Shown piece after piece: positions 15,613-23,573 of a stretch of 64,000 nt of DNA (positions are counted from its first letter, which is position 1; every line of letters begins with the position of its first letter). The position numbers and the translations under genes were made by a program. The notes beneath the pieces are model-generated. The model saw only the letters and a program-made list of their open reading frames with translations. It made no database searches and was not told where the DNA came from. Origin of the DNA: DASUDX01 sp036275365 (GTDB lineage: Bacteria; Pseudomonadota; Gammaproteobacteria; Nevskiales; Nevskiaceae); the NCBI GenBank assembly GCA_036275365.1, contig DASUDX010000135.1, forward strand, positions 47,733 to 111,732, read 5' to 3'.

Positions 15613-15680
15613 GCGCTCCTCCGGTTGCGGTGCGCTGCAGTGTAGTGCCTTAGGCTGCGCACGCTCCCGCCTGGATCGCC

Positions 15681-16004
15681 ATGACCCTCAACGGCCTGCT
15701 CCATCTGCTTCTCCACGCGCTGGTACCGGCGGCGGTCGCCCTGCGCTGGAACCGGTCGCGCGCCCTGCGACTGTGGCTGGTGATGATGGCCACCATGGCG
15801 GTGGATCTCGATCATCTGCTGGCGCGGCCGATCTATGACCCGGGCCGCTGCAGCATCGGCTTCCACCCGCTGCACCGGGCGCCGGCCATCGCCGTGTACG
15901 GCCTGCTGACACTGTTGCCGGCCACCCGGGTCGTGGGCGTGGGCCTGCTCCTGCACATGGCCCTGGATGCCGGTGACTGCGCGGTGCAGAAGCAGGGGCG
16001 CTAG
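15681..16004 (+). CDS. DUF6122-like small membrane protein
   Basis: This 107-residue hydrophobic protein has about three predicted membrane helices (LLHLLLHALVPAAVAL, LRLWLVMMATMAVDLDHLLA, AIAVYGLLTLLPATRVVGVGLLLHMALDAGD). Conserved polar residues lie within or near the membrane: His in LHALVP, the DLDHLLARPIYDPGRCSIGFHPLHR segment, and HMALDAGDC. This pattern matches small DUF6122/YdjM-like putative metal-dependent membrane hydrolases; the family has no established function. The TAG stop at 16002-16004 interlocks with the rnfH stop on the other strand through the palindrome CTAG, so the two genes converge with four shared bases. Confidence 0.7.
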   Translation: MTLNGLLHLLLHALVPAAVALRWNRSRALRLWLVMMATMAVDLDHLLARPIYDPGRCSIGFHPLHRAPAIAVYGLLTLLPATRVVGVGLLLHMALDAGDCAVQKQGR

Positions 16005-16270
16005 CGTCGCCGCCGGGGCGCCCGCGCCCGCCGCGCCTCCTTGGGATCGCGTTGCAGCGGGCGGTACCACTCCAGGCGGTCGCCGTCGTGCAGACCCTGG
16101 TCCGGGCCGGCCAGCCGCCCGAAGATGCCCAGCGGGGTCGCCTCGGCGGGCCAGCCGGCGGCGCTCAGGGCATCGGCCACCCGGCTGCCCGGCGGCAGTT
16201 GCAGGGTGAGCCGCTGCAGCCCTTCCGGCTGGTCCCGCACCAGCTCGATGGTGAGGCTCTCGCCGCTCAT
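16001..16270 (-). CDS. rnfH: RnfH-family protein (UPF0125)
   Basis: An 89-residue ubiquitin-like (beta-grasp) protein of the RnfH/UPF0125 family. The pattern LTIELVRDQPEGLQRLTLQLPPGSRVADAL, GIFGRLAGPDQGLHDGDRLEWYRPLQRDPKEARRAR matches the family well, including the final DGDRVEIYRPLxxDPKExRR motif. Its biochemical role is not established; the name comes from rnf clusters, but in many gammaproteobacteria it lies next to ratA and smpB, as here. The ATG overlaps the ratA stop in ATGA, so it is translated after ratA from the same message. Confidence 0.92.
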   Translation of the reverse strand: MSGESLTIELVRDQPEGLQRLTLQLPPGSRVADALSAAGWPAEATPLGIFGRLAGPDQGLHDGDRLEWYRPLQRDPKEARRARAPRRRR

Positions 16271-16728
16271 GCCGGCGCGGCCGGCAGGTCCGCCCGCCGC
16301 TGCGCCTCGAGACGGAAGGCCTCGATGACCTGGTTGATGGCGCGGTCAATCCACGGCGCCAGGGTGGCCTCGAGTACCCGGCTGCCGAAATCGAGCTGCA
16401 GGTCCAGGCTCACCTTGCAGGCCTGGGCATCGAGGGCGAGGAAGCGCCACTGCCCGCGCAGCGAGCGGAACGGGCCGCGCACCAGCTCGAGATCGATGCC
16501 GCCGTCGGGATGCCGACGGTTGAGGGTGGTGAAGCGATCGGACAGCCCGTGCAGGCGGAAGCTCAGGGCGATCTGGCGCTGGTCGGCGCCGAGCTCGGCT
16601 TCGACCTCGGCCGCGGTGCAGCCCGGCAGGAAGCGCGGATAGGCCTCGGCCTGCCAGACCAGCTCGGCGATCCGGCCGGCGGCGAAGGGCAGCAGCGCCG
16701 AGCGCTGGACGCGGGTGGCGCGGCTCAC
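16267..16728 (-). CDS. ratA: RatA-type SRPBCC protein
   Basis: A 153-residue START/SRPBCC-fold protein of the RatA/YfjG family (Coq10-like). RatA was described in E. coli as binding the 50S subunit and blocking 70S association, while Coq10 relatives bind ubiquinone, so the role could be in either process. Family features include SALLPFAAGRIAELVWQAEAYPRFLPGC (YPxFLPxC), GLSDRFTTLNRRHPDGGIDLELVRGPFRSLRGQWRF and the C-terminal helix LAPWIDRAINQVIEAF. The start is GTG at 16728 overlapping the upstream stop in GTGA. The ratA-rnfH pair with nearby divergent smpB is classic synteny, interrupted here by a transporter gene. Confidence 0.93.
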   Translation of the reverse strand: MSRATRVQRSALLPFAAGRIAELVWQAEAYPRFLPGCTAAEVEAELGADQRQIALSFRLHGLSDRFTTLNRRHPDGGIDLELVRGPFRSLRGQWRFLALDAQACKVSLDLQLDFGSRVLEATLAPWIDRAINQVIEAFRLEAQRRADLPAAPA

Positions 16729-18113
16729 GACCAGAGCAGGACCACGGCGTCGAACAGGCCGCAGGCGTGCAGCACCACGGCGATCAGCCCCAGCCTCGCC
16801 GGGTAGCGCAGGGCGCCATACCAGGCCGGCCGCCAGGCCTCTTCGCCCGGACCCCAGGCCGCCGCCAGCGCCTCGCGGGAGACCACGCGGGTGAGCAGCA
16901 GGCCGAGCCCCAGCCCGCCCAGCGGGGCCAGCACCAGCGCGGTGAGCAGCTGCAGCCAGCCGAAGAAGGTCTGGCCGAGCAGGGTCAGGCCGCTGAGCAG
17001 GGAGAACGACAGCAGGCTGCCGATGCCCAGCGCCCAGATCAGCACCGCCCCGGTGGTGGCGGCAAACACCCGCGAGGTGCGCTGGCGCTCCATCAGGAAG
17101 CGGGTCAGCGGCTCCAGCAGGGCCGCGGCGGCGAGCAGGGTGACCACGAAGATCAGCAGGTAGAGCACCGTGGCGAACAACTGGCCGCGCAGACCCGGCG
17201 GCAGCACGGTGGGCAGCAGCTGGAACAGGGCGGTGAGGCTGTCCACGCCCTCCAGGCCGGCTGGCAGGGTCAGGCTGAGCACGGCAAAGCCGACCACCAG
17301 ACTGAGCCCGGTGTCGATCAGCAGCACGGCGAATCCGTAGCGCACCAGGGGCATCGAGGCGGGCAGATAGCTGCCCAGGGCCAGCATCGCGCCCAGACCC
17401 AGCCCGAGGGTGAAGAAGGCCGCCTGCAGGGCCTCCAGCACCCCGCGCCAGCCGAGACGGCTGAAGTCCGGCTCCACCAGCTGGGCCAGCGCCGGGGCCG
17501 CGCCGGGGCCCTGCAGGGCCAGCAGCAGCAGCAGCAGGGCCATCAGGCCTGCCACCGGCAGCAGCAGGCGCGCGGTCTTCTCGATGCCCTCCTTGAACCC
17601 ATGCGAGACGACGATGGTCACCGCGACCATGAACAGGGTGTGCCAGCTGAGGCTGCGCTCCGGGTCCTGGGCCAGCCGCAGGAAGCGCTCGGTGCTGCGC
17701 AGCGGATCGGTCTCGCCCTGCAGGGCGCCGGCGGCGGCGCGGAAGGCATAGCCCAGGCTCCAGCCGGCGATCACGCTGTAGTAGGAGAGCACCAGGGCGG
17801 CGGCGATCAGGAACATGCGCCCGAGCAGCCGCCAGCGCTGCTCGGTGCGGCTGGGCAGGCCCAGCCGCTGGAAGCCGCTGACCAGGTCCTCGCGCATCCA
17901 GCGGCCGAGCAGCCATTCGCCCAGCAGCAGCGGCAGGCCCAGGGTGAGCAGGGCCAGCAGATAGACCAGCAGAAAGGCGCTGCCGCCGTAGCTCGCCATC
18001 AGGGCTGGCAGGCGCACCAGGCTGCCGATGCCGAGCGCACAGCCGGCCGCCACCCACAGGAAGGCCCGGGGCGAGGTCCAGTAGCCGTAGGCGCTTTCGC
18101 GCAATCCGCTCAT
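16725..18113 (-). CDS. Sodium-dependent transporter (neurotransmitter:sodium symporter family)
   Basis: This 462-residue protein has about eleven hydrophobic helices and fits the NSS/SNF family, which couples Na+ to uptake of amino acids or related amines. The N-terminal segment [50 protein letters not shown] corresponds to TM1-TM2 of LeuT-like carriers, with the family's GxGNxWRFP loop altered to [36 protein letters not shown] corresponds to the TM4-TM5 area. The altered unwound TM1 region means substrate cannot be predicted. The gene lies between ratA and smpB and overlaps ratA by four bases, so it is expressed together with ratA and rnfH. Confidence 0.87.
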   Translation of the reverse strand: MSGLRESAYGYWTSPRAFLWVAAGCALGIGSLVRLPALMASYGGSAFLLVYLLALLTLGLPLLLGEWLLGRWMREDLVSGFQRLGLPSRTEQRWRLLGRMFLIAAALVLSYYSVIAGWSLGYAFRAAAGALQGETDPLRSTERFLRLAQDPERSLSWHTLFMVAVTIVVSHGFKEGIEKTARLLLPVAGLMALLLLLLALQGPGAAPALAQLVEPDFSRLGWRGVLEALQAAFFTLGLGLGAMLALGSYLPASMPLVRYGFAVLLIDTGLSLVVGFAVLSLTLPAGLEGVDSLTALFQLLPTVLPPGLRGQLFATVLYLLIFVVTLLAAAALLEPLTRFLMERQRTSRVFAATTGAVLIWALGIGSLLSFSLLSGLTLLGQTFFGWLQLLTALVLAPLGGLGLGLLLTRVVSREALAAAWGPGEEAWRPAWYGALRYPARLGLIAVVLHACGLFDAVVLLWS

Positions 18114-18163
18114 CGCCGCAGTGTAGGCGCAAGACCCGGGCGCCCGCCGCCTATACTGGCCGC

Positions 18164-18646
18164 ATGAGCAGCACCAAGAAAAAGAAAGAAGGGGACGAGG
18201 CCGAGCGCCTGATTGCCCTCAACCGCCGGGCCCGGCACGACTACTTCATCGATCAGGTCTACGAGGCCGGGATCATGCTGATGGGCTGGGAGGTCAAGAG
18301 CCTGCGCGACGGCCGGGCGCAGATCGCCGAGGCCTATGTGATCCTCAAGAACGGCGAGGCCTGGCTGATCGGCGCGCACTTCCTGCCGCTGACCTCGGCC
18401 TCGACCCATGTCAAGACCGATCCCACCCGCAGCCGCAAGCTGCTGCTGCACGCCAAGGAGCTGTCCTCGCTGATCGGCAAGGTCGAGCGCGCCGGCTACA
18501 CCCTGGTGCCGCTGGACCTGCACTGGACCCGCGGCCGCGCCAAGCTGGCGGTCGGGCTGGCGCGCGGCAAGAAGCAGCACGACAAGCGCGACGACATCAA
18601 GCAGCGCGACTGGCAGCGCCAGAAGGAACGGCTGATGCGCCACTGA
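18164..18646 (+). CDS. smpB: SmpB, SsrA (tmRNA)-binding protein
   Basis: SmpB (160 aa) binds tmRNA and delivers it to stalled ribosomes for trans-translation. The protein shows [71 protein letters not shown] and the basic C-terminal tail [26 protein letters not shown] that inserts into the mRNA channel; all are standard. The ATG at 18164 follows a -10-like TATACT at 18152 closely, hinting at a very short leader. It is divergent from the transporter-ratA-rnfH unit. No tmRNA gene is seen in this window. Confidence 0.97.
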   Translation: MSSTKKKKEGDEAERLIALNRRARHDYFIDQVYEAGIMLMGWEVKSLRDGRAQIAEAYVILKNGEAWLIGAHFLPLTSASTHVKTDPTRSRKLLLHAKELSSLIGKVERAGYTLVPLDLHWTRGRAKLAVGLARGKKQHDKRDDIKQRDWQRQKERLMRH

Positions 18647-18776
18647 GGCGCCGGCCACCGTTCATCCCGACCAGGGCACCGTCGATCCCCTGACTCCGGT
18701 CTCAGTAACCTTTGTCTACAAGCGTCCGTATCCGGGTCTCGTACCGTGCGCGCCTCGCTGACACGGATGCCTGCCG

Positions 18777-19793
18777 ATGACCCTGGACCCGACGCCGATC
18801 GCCTCGCCGAACTCGATGCCGGTGAGCCGTCTGCAGATGCTGATGGATCTGAGCCTGACCGATCCGTCCAACCCGCATCCCTTCGATCTGATCACCCAGC
18901 TGGCGGTCATCCTGGCGGCCACGCCCTACGCCTCGTTCACCCTGGTCGATGACCAGAACCTCTGGCACCGCGCCCAGGCCGGCTTCGACGGCGACCCGCC
19001 GGCGGGCAGCGATCTGCTCTGCCGCATCGTGGCCCAGCGCCGCCAGAGCGTGGAGATCGAGGATCTGCTCGATGAGCGGCCCCCGCTGCTGCCGGCCGGC
19101 TTCTCACCGCCGGCGCCGCGCTTCTTCTACGGGCTGCCGGTGAACGCACCGGACGGTCGCTGCATCGGCGCGCTGAGCGTGTTCGACACCGAGCCGCGGC
19201 GGGTCTGGCCGCACATGCGCGAGGGCATGAAGCGGCTGGTGCAGCTGGCCGAGCGCGAGCTGGAGCTGCGTGCCCGCTCGGTGGTGGATCCGCTCACCGG
19301 CCTGTTCAACCGCCGCTATCTGGAGCAGCGGCTGGACGAGGAGTGGCGCCGCGCTGCCCGCCTGCTGGCCCCGGTGACGCTGATGATGATCGACATCGAT
19401 GCCTTCAAGCCCTTCAACGACACCCTGGGTCATCCGGCTGGCGATCAGGCGCTGCGGCGGGTGGCGCATGCCCTGCGCCAGCAGATGAAGCGGCCCGGCG
19501 ACATGCTCGCCCGCTATGGCGGCGAGGAGTTCGTGGCCGTGCTCTCGCACACCGATCTCGCCGGGGCGCGGGTGCTGGCCGAGCGCCTGCGGCAGTCGGT
19601 GGCCGAGCTGGCCATCGCCCACCCGCGCTCGAGCGAACCCTTCCTCACCGCGAGCATCGGCCATGCGACCTGGAGCTCCGGACGCGACTGCTCGGTGGAG
19701 GAACTCACCGCCTCGGCCGACCGCGCGCTGTATGTGGCGAAGAACCGCGGGCGCAACCGCTGCGTGGCCTTCGAGGATCTCGATCCGGTCTGA
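18777..19793 (+). CDS. GAF-GGDEF diguanylate cyclase
   Basis: This 338-residue cytoplasmic protein has an N-terminal GAF sensor domain (about residues 25-165, with ASFTLVDDQNLWHRAQAGFDG and FFYGLPVNAPDGRCIGALSVFDTEPR) and a C-terminal GGDEF domain (about 175-330) starting DPLTGLFNRRYLEQRL. The active-site motif reads YGGEEF, so it should make cyclic di-GMP from two GTP. The product-inhibition I-site RxxD is present as RPGD at the usual distance before the active site. GAF ligand is unknown. There are no membrane segments. It is preceded by a 130-bp gap after smpB and followed by the KAS III operon, which has its own putative promoter. Confidence 0.93.
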   Translation: MTLDPTPIASPNSMPVSRLQMLMDLSLTDPSNPHPFDLITQLAVILAATPYASFTLVDDQNLWHRAQAGFDGDPPAGSDLLCRIVAQRRQSVEIEDLLDERPPLLPAGFSPPAPRFFYGLPVNAPDGRCIGALSVFDTEPRRVWPHMREGMKRLVQLAERELELRARSVVDPLTGLFNRRYLEQRLDEEWRRAARLLAPVTLMMIDIDAFKPFNDTLGHPAGDQALRRVAHALRQQMKRPGDMLARYGGEEFVAVLSHTDLAGARVLAERLRQSVAELAIAHPRSSEPFLTASIGHATWSSGRDCSVEELTASADRALYVAKNRGRNRCVAFEDLDPV

Positions 19794-19802
19794 GCCGAGC
19801 GC

Positions 19803-19855
19803 TTGACAAGCCTCGCGCCGGCTGCTGAACTGAAACCTGATTCAGTCGTCAGTTC
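19803..19855 (+). promoter_or_regulatory. Putative promoter and palindromic operator of the 19.9-28.2 kb operon
   Basis: A perfect -35 TTGACA (19803-19808) is followed at 17-18 bp by a weak -10. Overlapping that region is a 29-bp dyad with 7-bp arms, GAACTGA (19827-19833) and TCAGTTC (19849-19855), and nested within it a second palindrome CTGAA-N6-TTCAG (19830-19845). The dyad sits 22-50 bp before the TTG start codon, where a TetR/FadR-like repressor would block RNA polymerase. No regulator gene is adjacent, so the binding protein is unknown. Confidence 0.5.
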
Positions 19856-19876
19856 GAACGACGCGAGGAGAGTGTC

Positions 19877-20872
19877 TTGTTTGTCCGCTCCATCGGCCTC
19901 CATCTGCCGGCGGCCCGCCTGAGTGCGGGCGAGATTGCCGCGCGCGCGGGCATTCCCGAGGCCGTGGTGCGCGACAAGCTCGGCATCCGCTGCAAGACCG
20001 TGCCGGGGCCCGGGGACCATACCAATGCGATGGGCATCCACGCGGCGCGGGAGGCGCTGGCACGGGCCGGCGTCGAGCCGGCGCAGGTCGATGTGCTGAT
20101 CGGCATCACCGAGGAATACAAGGAGTATCCGGTGTGGACGGCGGCCATCCACGCCGCTCACCAGCTCGGCTGCCAGCGTGCCTGGGCCTATGACCTCGGC
20201 CAGAAATGCGGCACCGCCCTGCTCGCCCTGCGCCAGGCGCGCGATCTGATCCAGGCCGACCCGCAGGTGCACACCGTGCTGATCGCCGGGGGCTATCGCA
20301 ATGGCGATCTGGTCGACTACCGCGATCCGGGCACCCGCTTCCTCAACAACCTCGCCGCCGGGGGCGGCGCCGCGGTGGTGACCCGCGAGGGGCCGGGGCT
20401 GGCCATCCGCGCCAGCGCCAGCCGCACCGATGGCCGCTTCGCCGAGGATGTGATCGTGCCGGTGGGCGGTACCCGCGAACCGCTGCGCGCCGACAATCTG
20501 CATCGTCACCGCTTCGAGGTCCCCGACCCGGCCGGCATGAAGGCCCGTCTCGAATCCGCCAGCCTGCAGAACTTCGTCGAGGTGGTTGACGAGGCCTGCA
20601 CGCGCGCCGGCTTTGCCCCGCGCGAGGCGGCCTACATCGGCCTGCTGCACATGAAGCGCAGCGCCCACGAGGAGATCCTGCGCCGCCTCGGGCTGCCCGC
20701 CGAGCGCTCGATCTATCTCGAAGACTACGGCCACATCGGCCAGATCGATCCCCTGCTCTCGCTGCGCCTGGCGCTGGACCAGAACCGGCTTCGCCCGGGT
20801 GACCGCGTGGTGCTGTGCGCCGCCGGCATCGGCTATGTCTGGAATGCCCTGGCGCTGGAGGTCTGCGGGTGA
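19877..20872 (+). CDS. 3-oxoacyl-ACP synthase III-like thiolase-fold enzyme with variant triad
   Basis: This 331-residue protein has the KAS III/FabH fold. The nucleophile cysteine is in WAYDLGQKCGTALLAL (about residue 111), and the catalytic histidine is probably His258 in IGLLHMKRSAHEE. At the position of the usual Asn in the GNTSxAS motif the sequence is LEDYGHIGQIDPLLSL (His286), a clear departure from FabH. KAS III enzymes condense an acyl-CoA with malonyl-ACP or another acyl thioester; here the substrate is open, and OleA-, PqsD- or acetoacetyl-CoA-synthase-like roles are possible. A TTG start at 19877 with GAGGAG six bases upstream is chosen. It heads a tight operon and overlaps the ligase gene in GTGA. 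Confidence 0.83.
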   Translation: MFVRSIGLHLPAARLSAGEIAARAGIPEAVVRDKLGIRCKTVPGPGDHTNAMGIHAAREALARAGVEPAQVDVLIGITEEYKEYPVWTAAIHAAHQLGCQRAWAYDLGQKCGTALLALRQARDLIQADPQVHTVLIAGGYRNGDLVDYRDPGTRFLNNLAAGGGAAVVTREGPGLAIRASASRTDGRFAEDVIVPVGGTREPLRADNLHRHRFEVPDPAGMKARLESASLQNFVEVVDEACTRAGFAPREAAYIGLLHMKRSAHEEILRRLGLPAERSIYLEDYGHIGQIDPLLSLRLALDQNRLRPGDRVVLCAAGIGYVWNALALEVCG

Positions 20873-22353
20873 GCGGCGCGGGCCTCGCGCCGCTGCTGGC
20901 CCGGCTCGCCAGCCAGCCGCCGGAGCGCCCGGCGCTGCAGAGCGAGAGCGGGCAGATCAGCTACGGCGCGCTGGTCGAGCGCAGTCTCGCCTGGGTTGCC
21001 TGGCTGCGCGCCCAGGGCCTGCGCGAGGGCGATCGCCTGGGTCTGCTGGCCTGGAACCAGCCGGCCTGCCTGGAACTGATGCTGGCCACGCCGGTGCTCG
21101 GTGTGACCCTGGCGCCGCTGAACTTCCGGCTCAGCGCGGCGGAGCTGGGCAGCCTGCTGCCGACGCTCGATCTGGCGCTGTGCCTGTACGACGAGGCCTG
21201 TGCGCCGCTGCTGGCCGGCTACCCTGGCCCTCAGCAGCCGCTGCCCCCCCCGCCCGCCCTGAGCCGGACCGAGCGCGACGCCGCCCTCGCCGCCCTGGCC
21301 ACCCAGCGGCTGGATCCGGAGGCGATCGCCCTGATGCTGCTCACCGGCGGCAGCACCGGCCTGCCCAAGGCGGCCTGCCTGCCGCATCGCCAGCTGGCGG
21401 CCAACCGCGAGGCCACGATCGCCGGCTGGGGGCTGCAGCCGGACGATGCGGTGATCCAGGCCACGCCCTGTTTCCACGCGGCGGTCAATGTTCTCGCCCT
21501 GCCCCTGCTGCAGATCGGCGGGCGGGTGGTGCTGATGCGCCAGTTCGAGGCCGGCGCCTATCTGCGCCTGCTGGAGACGGCCGCCATCACCCAGGTGTTC
21601 CTGGTGCCAACCATGTACCAGATGCTGGCCGAGCACGCGGACTTCGCGCGCACCGATTTCCGGCGGGTGCGCCGGCTGGTCAGCGGCGGGGCGCCCTGCC
21701 CGGCGCCGGTGATCGAGGCCTTCGCCGCGCGCGGCCTGCCGCTGGCCCAGGGCTATGGCATGACCGAGGCCGGGGTCAATCTGTTCCAGCCGGATCCCGA
21801 TCATCCGCTCAGCGTCGGCCGCCCGCTGCCCGGGGTGGAGCTGACCCGTCTCGCCGTCGAGGACGGCGTTGGCGAGCTGGCGGTGCGCGGGGTGATGCTC
21901 GGCGCCGGCTACCACGGCCGCGCCGCGGACTGGCAGGCGCAGTGGCAGGACGGCTGGTGGAAGAGCGGCGATCTGGCGCGAGTGGATGCGGCGGGCCGCT
22001 GGACCATCGTCGGACGGCGCAAGGAGATGTTCATCAGCGGGGGCGAGAACGTCTACCCGGCCGAGGTCGAGGCGGCCCTGCTCGCCACCGGCGCGGTACG
22101 CGAGTGCGCGGTGTTCGGCGTGGCCGATGCCCGCTGGGGCGAGGTGGGGCTGGCGGTGCTGGTGCCACGCGAGCCGGAGGGCTTCGATCCGCAGGCCCTG
22201 CTGCCGGCCCTGCGCAGCCGCCTCGCCGGCTACAAGCTGCCGCGCCACTGGCATCGCTGCGAGGCCCTGCCGCGTACCGGGGCTGGCAAGATCGACAAGC
22301 CGGCGCTGCGCCGGCGCTATGACCCCTCCCTCCCCTCACCGGAGAAGGCCTGA
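20869..22353 (+). CDS. Acyl-CoA ligase (AMP-forming), class I adenylate-forming enzyme
   Basis: A 494-residue ANL-superfamily enzyme that activates a carboxylic acid as acyl-AMP and transfers it to CoA or another thiol. Motif A3 is MLLTGGSTGLPKAACLPHR, with GGS in place of the more common SGT; A5 is LAQGYGMTEAGVNLF; A7 is WWKSGDLARVD; A8 is GRRKEMFISGGENVYPAEVE; and the catalytic lysine is in RTGAGKIDKPALRRRY. The GTG start overlaps the upstream KAS III stop (GTGA), and its own stop overlaps the next ATG (TGATG), so expression is tightly coupled. Within this operon it most plausibly activates the acid released by the lipoprotein hydrolase. It differs clearly from the AlkK-like ligase at 9.5 kb. 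Confidence 0.87.
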   Translation: MSGAGLAPLLARLASQPPERPALQSESGQISYGALVERSLAWVAWLRAQGLREGDRLGLLAWNQPACLELMLATPVLGVTLAPLNFRLSAAELGSLLPTLDLALCLYDEACAPLLAGYPGPQQPLPPPPALSRTERDAALAALATQRLDPEAIALMLLTGGSTGLPKAACLPHRQLAANREATIAGWGLQPDDAVIQATPCFHAAVNVLALPLLQIGGRVVLMRQFEAGAYLRLLETAAITQVFLVPTMYQMLAEHADFARTDFRRVRRLVSGGAPCPAPVIEAFAARGLPLAQGYGMTEAGVNLFQPDPDHPLSVGRPLPGVELTRLAVEDGVGELAVRGVMLGAGYHGRAADWQAQWQDGWWKSGDLARVDAAGRWTIVGRRKEMFISGGENVYPAEVEAALLATGAVRECAVFGVADARWGEVGLAVLVPREPEGFDPQALLPALRSRLAGYKLPRHWHRCEALPRTGAGKIDKPALRRRYDPSLPSPEKA

Positions 22354-23573
22354 TGGTCCCGACCCGCACCTGGACCCGAGCACTGGCCGCCGGCCTCGGG
22401 CTGGCCCTGCTGCCCGGGCTGGTCCTGGCCCAGCCGGCCCCGCTGCCCGGCCGCTATCTGCCGCTGTATCCGGCGCTCTACGGCCAGCTCAGCCTGGAGA
22501 CCCACGCGGGTGAGCGCAGCTTTGACGCCCAGGGCGAGGAGCGCGACAGCGCCCTGCCCCAGCTCGAGGGTCAGAGCCGCCTGCCCGAGCAGCGCGCCGA
22601 GGCGCAGTTTCTCTGGACCTTCCCGATGTTCGAGACGCTGGATCTGCCCTTCTTCTCCAGCCGTCTGCACACCGCGCGGCTGCGCATCGGCTACGGCGGC
22701 GGGCGGGTCGAAGGGGCGCTGGCCGATTTCGTCGCTGACCGCAGCGACGATGCCAGCACCCAGGCCGACAATCTGGTCACCCGTGGCAACGGGCTGAGCG
22801 ACCTTGAACTCGAGTTCGGCAGCTTCCTCACCGGCACCGCCAACTGGAAGCAGCGCGAGAGCGCCTCGCATGCCCTGCTGCTGCTGGCCGGCGCGCGCCT
22901 GCCCACCGGCACCTACGAGCGCGATGGCGTGGCCAGCGCCGGCGGCAACACCGCCTCCTTCACCGTACGCCTGGCCCTGCATGCGAGGCCCTGGCGCGGG
23001 GCCCTGCTCGATGCCGGCTTCGGCGAGCGCGCCTTCCTCAAGAACCAGGACCCGGCCTTCGGCGGCCTGCACCCGGTGCAGCCCGGTGATCGCCGCGAGT
23101 GGGACCTGAGCCTGGCCCAGCGGGTCTGGCCCGGCTGGTATCTCGGCGTGTTCGGCCGCGGTCACGATGGCGATGCCAACCTCTACGAGAACCCGCGCTT
23201 CTCGGTCACCCCGCCGGAACCGCCGCCCAACGGCGATACCTATCCCACCCCGGGTCTGTACCGCGACGCCGGCACCCACGCCCGCGAGGCCGGACTCAGC
23301 CTGAGCTGGCTGATCGGCGCGCGCTGGAAGGCCGATCTGCTGTGGTCGACCACTCTCGACGGCGAGAGCGGCGAGTTCGATCTGCCCTATACCGAGCGCC
23401 AGCCGGCCGGCTGCACCCCGGGCAGCACCGGCTGCTCCACCACCCCGGGCGAGACCGTGCGGGTGGATGGCCTGGGCGGCGCGCGGGTGCTGGCCGATGA
23501 CCGCCTGATGCTCAGCCTGCAGTACCAGTTCGGACAGGGAGACGCCTTCACATGTCTGGGATGCGAACGCTAG
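22353..23573 (+). CDS. Outer-membrane beta-barrel protein (phenol-degradation MetA-like), first copy
   Basis: A 406-residue exported protein with a signal peptide (TWTRALAAGLGLALLPGLVLAQPAP) and an alternating beta-strand pattern rich in aromatic-ended strands (LYGQLSLETH, LSDLELEFGSFL, WDLSLAQRVWPGWYLGVFGRG, LMLSLQYQFGQG). This resembles the 'MetA-pathway of phenol degradation' outer-membrane family, thought to form channels for hydrophobic or aromatic compounds. The putative C-terminal strand LMLSLQYQF is followed by a further ten residues including a CLGC motif, which is unusual because barrels normally end in an aromatic residue. It overlaps the second barrel gene by 22 bp. Specificity unknown. 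Confidence 0.65.
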   Translation: MVPTRTWTRALAAGLGLALLPGLVLAQPAPLPGRYLPLYPALYGQLSLETHAGERSFDAQGEERDSALPQLEGQSRLPEQRAEAQFLWTFPMFETLDLPFFSSRLHTARLRIGYGGGRVEGALADFVADRSDDASTQADNLVTRGNGLSDLELEFGSFLTGTANWKQRESASHALLLLAGARLPTGTYERDGVASAGGNTASFTVRLALHARPWRGALLDAGFGERAFLKNQDPAFGGLHPVQPGDRREWDLSLAQRVWPGWYLGVFGRGHDGDANLYENPRFSVTPPEPPPNGDTYPTPGLYRDAGTHAREAGLSLSWLIGARWKADLLWSTTLDGESGEFDLPYTERQPAGCTPGSTGCSTTPGETVRVDGLGGARVLADDRLMLSLQYQFGQGDAFTCLGCER

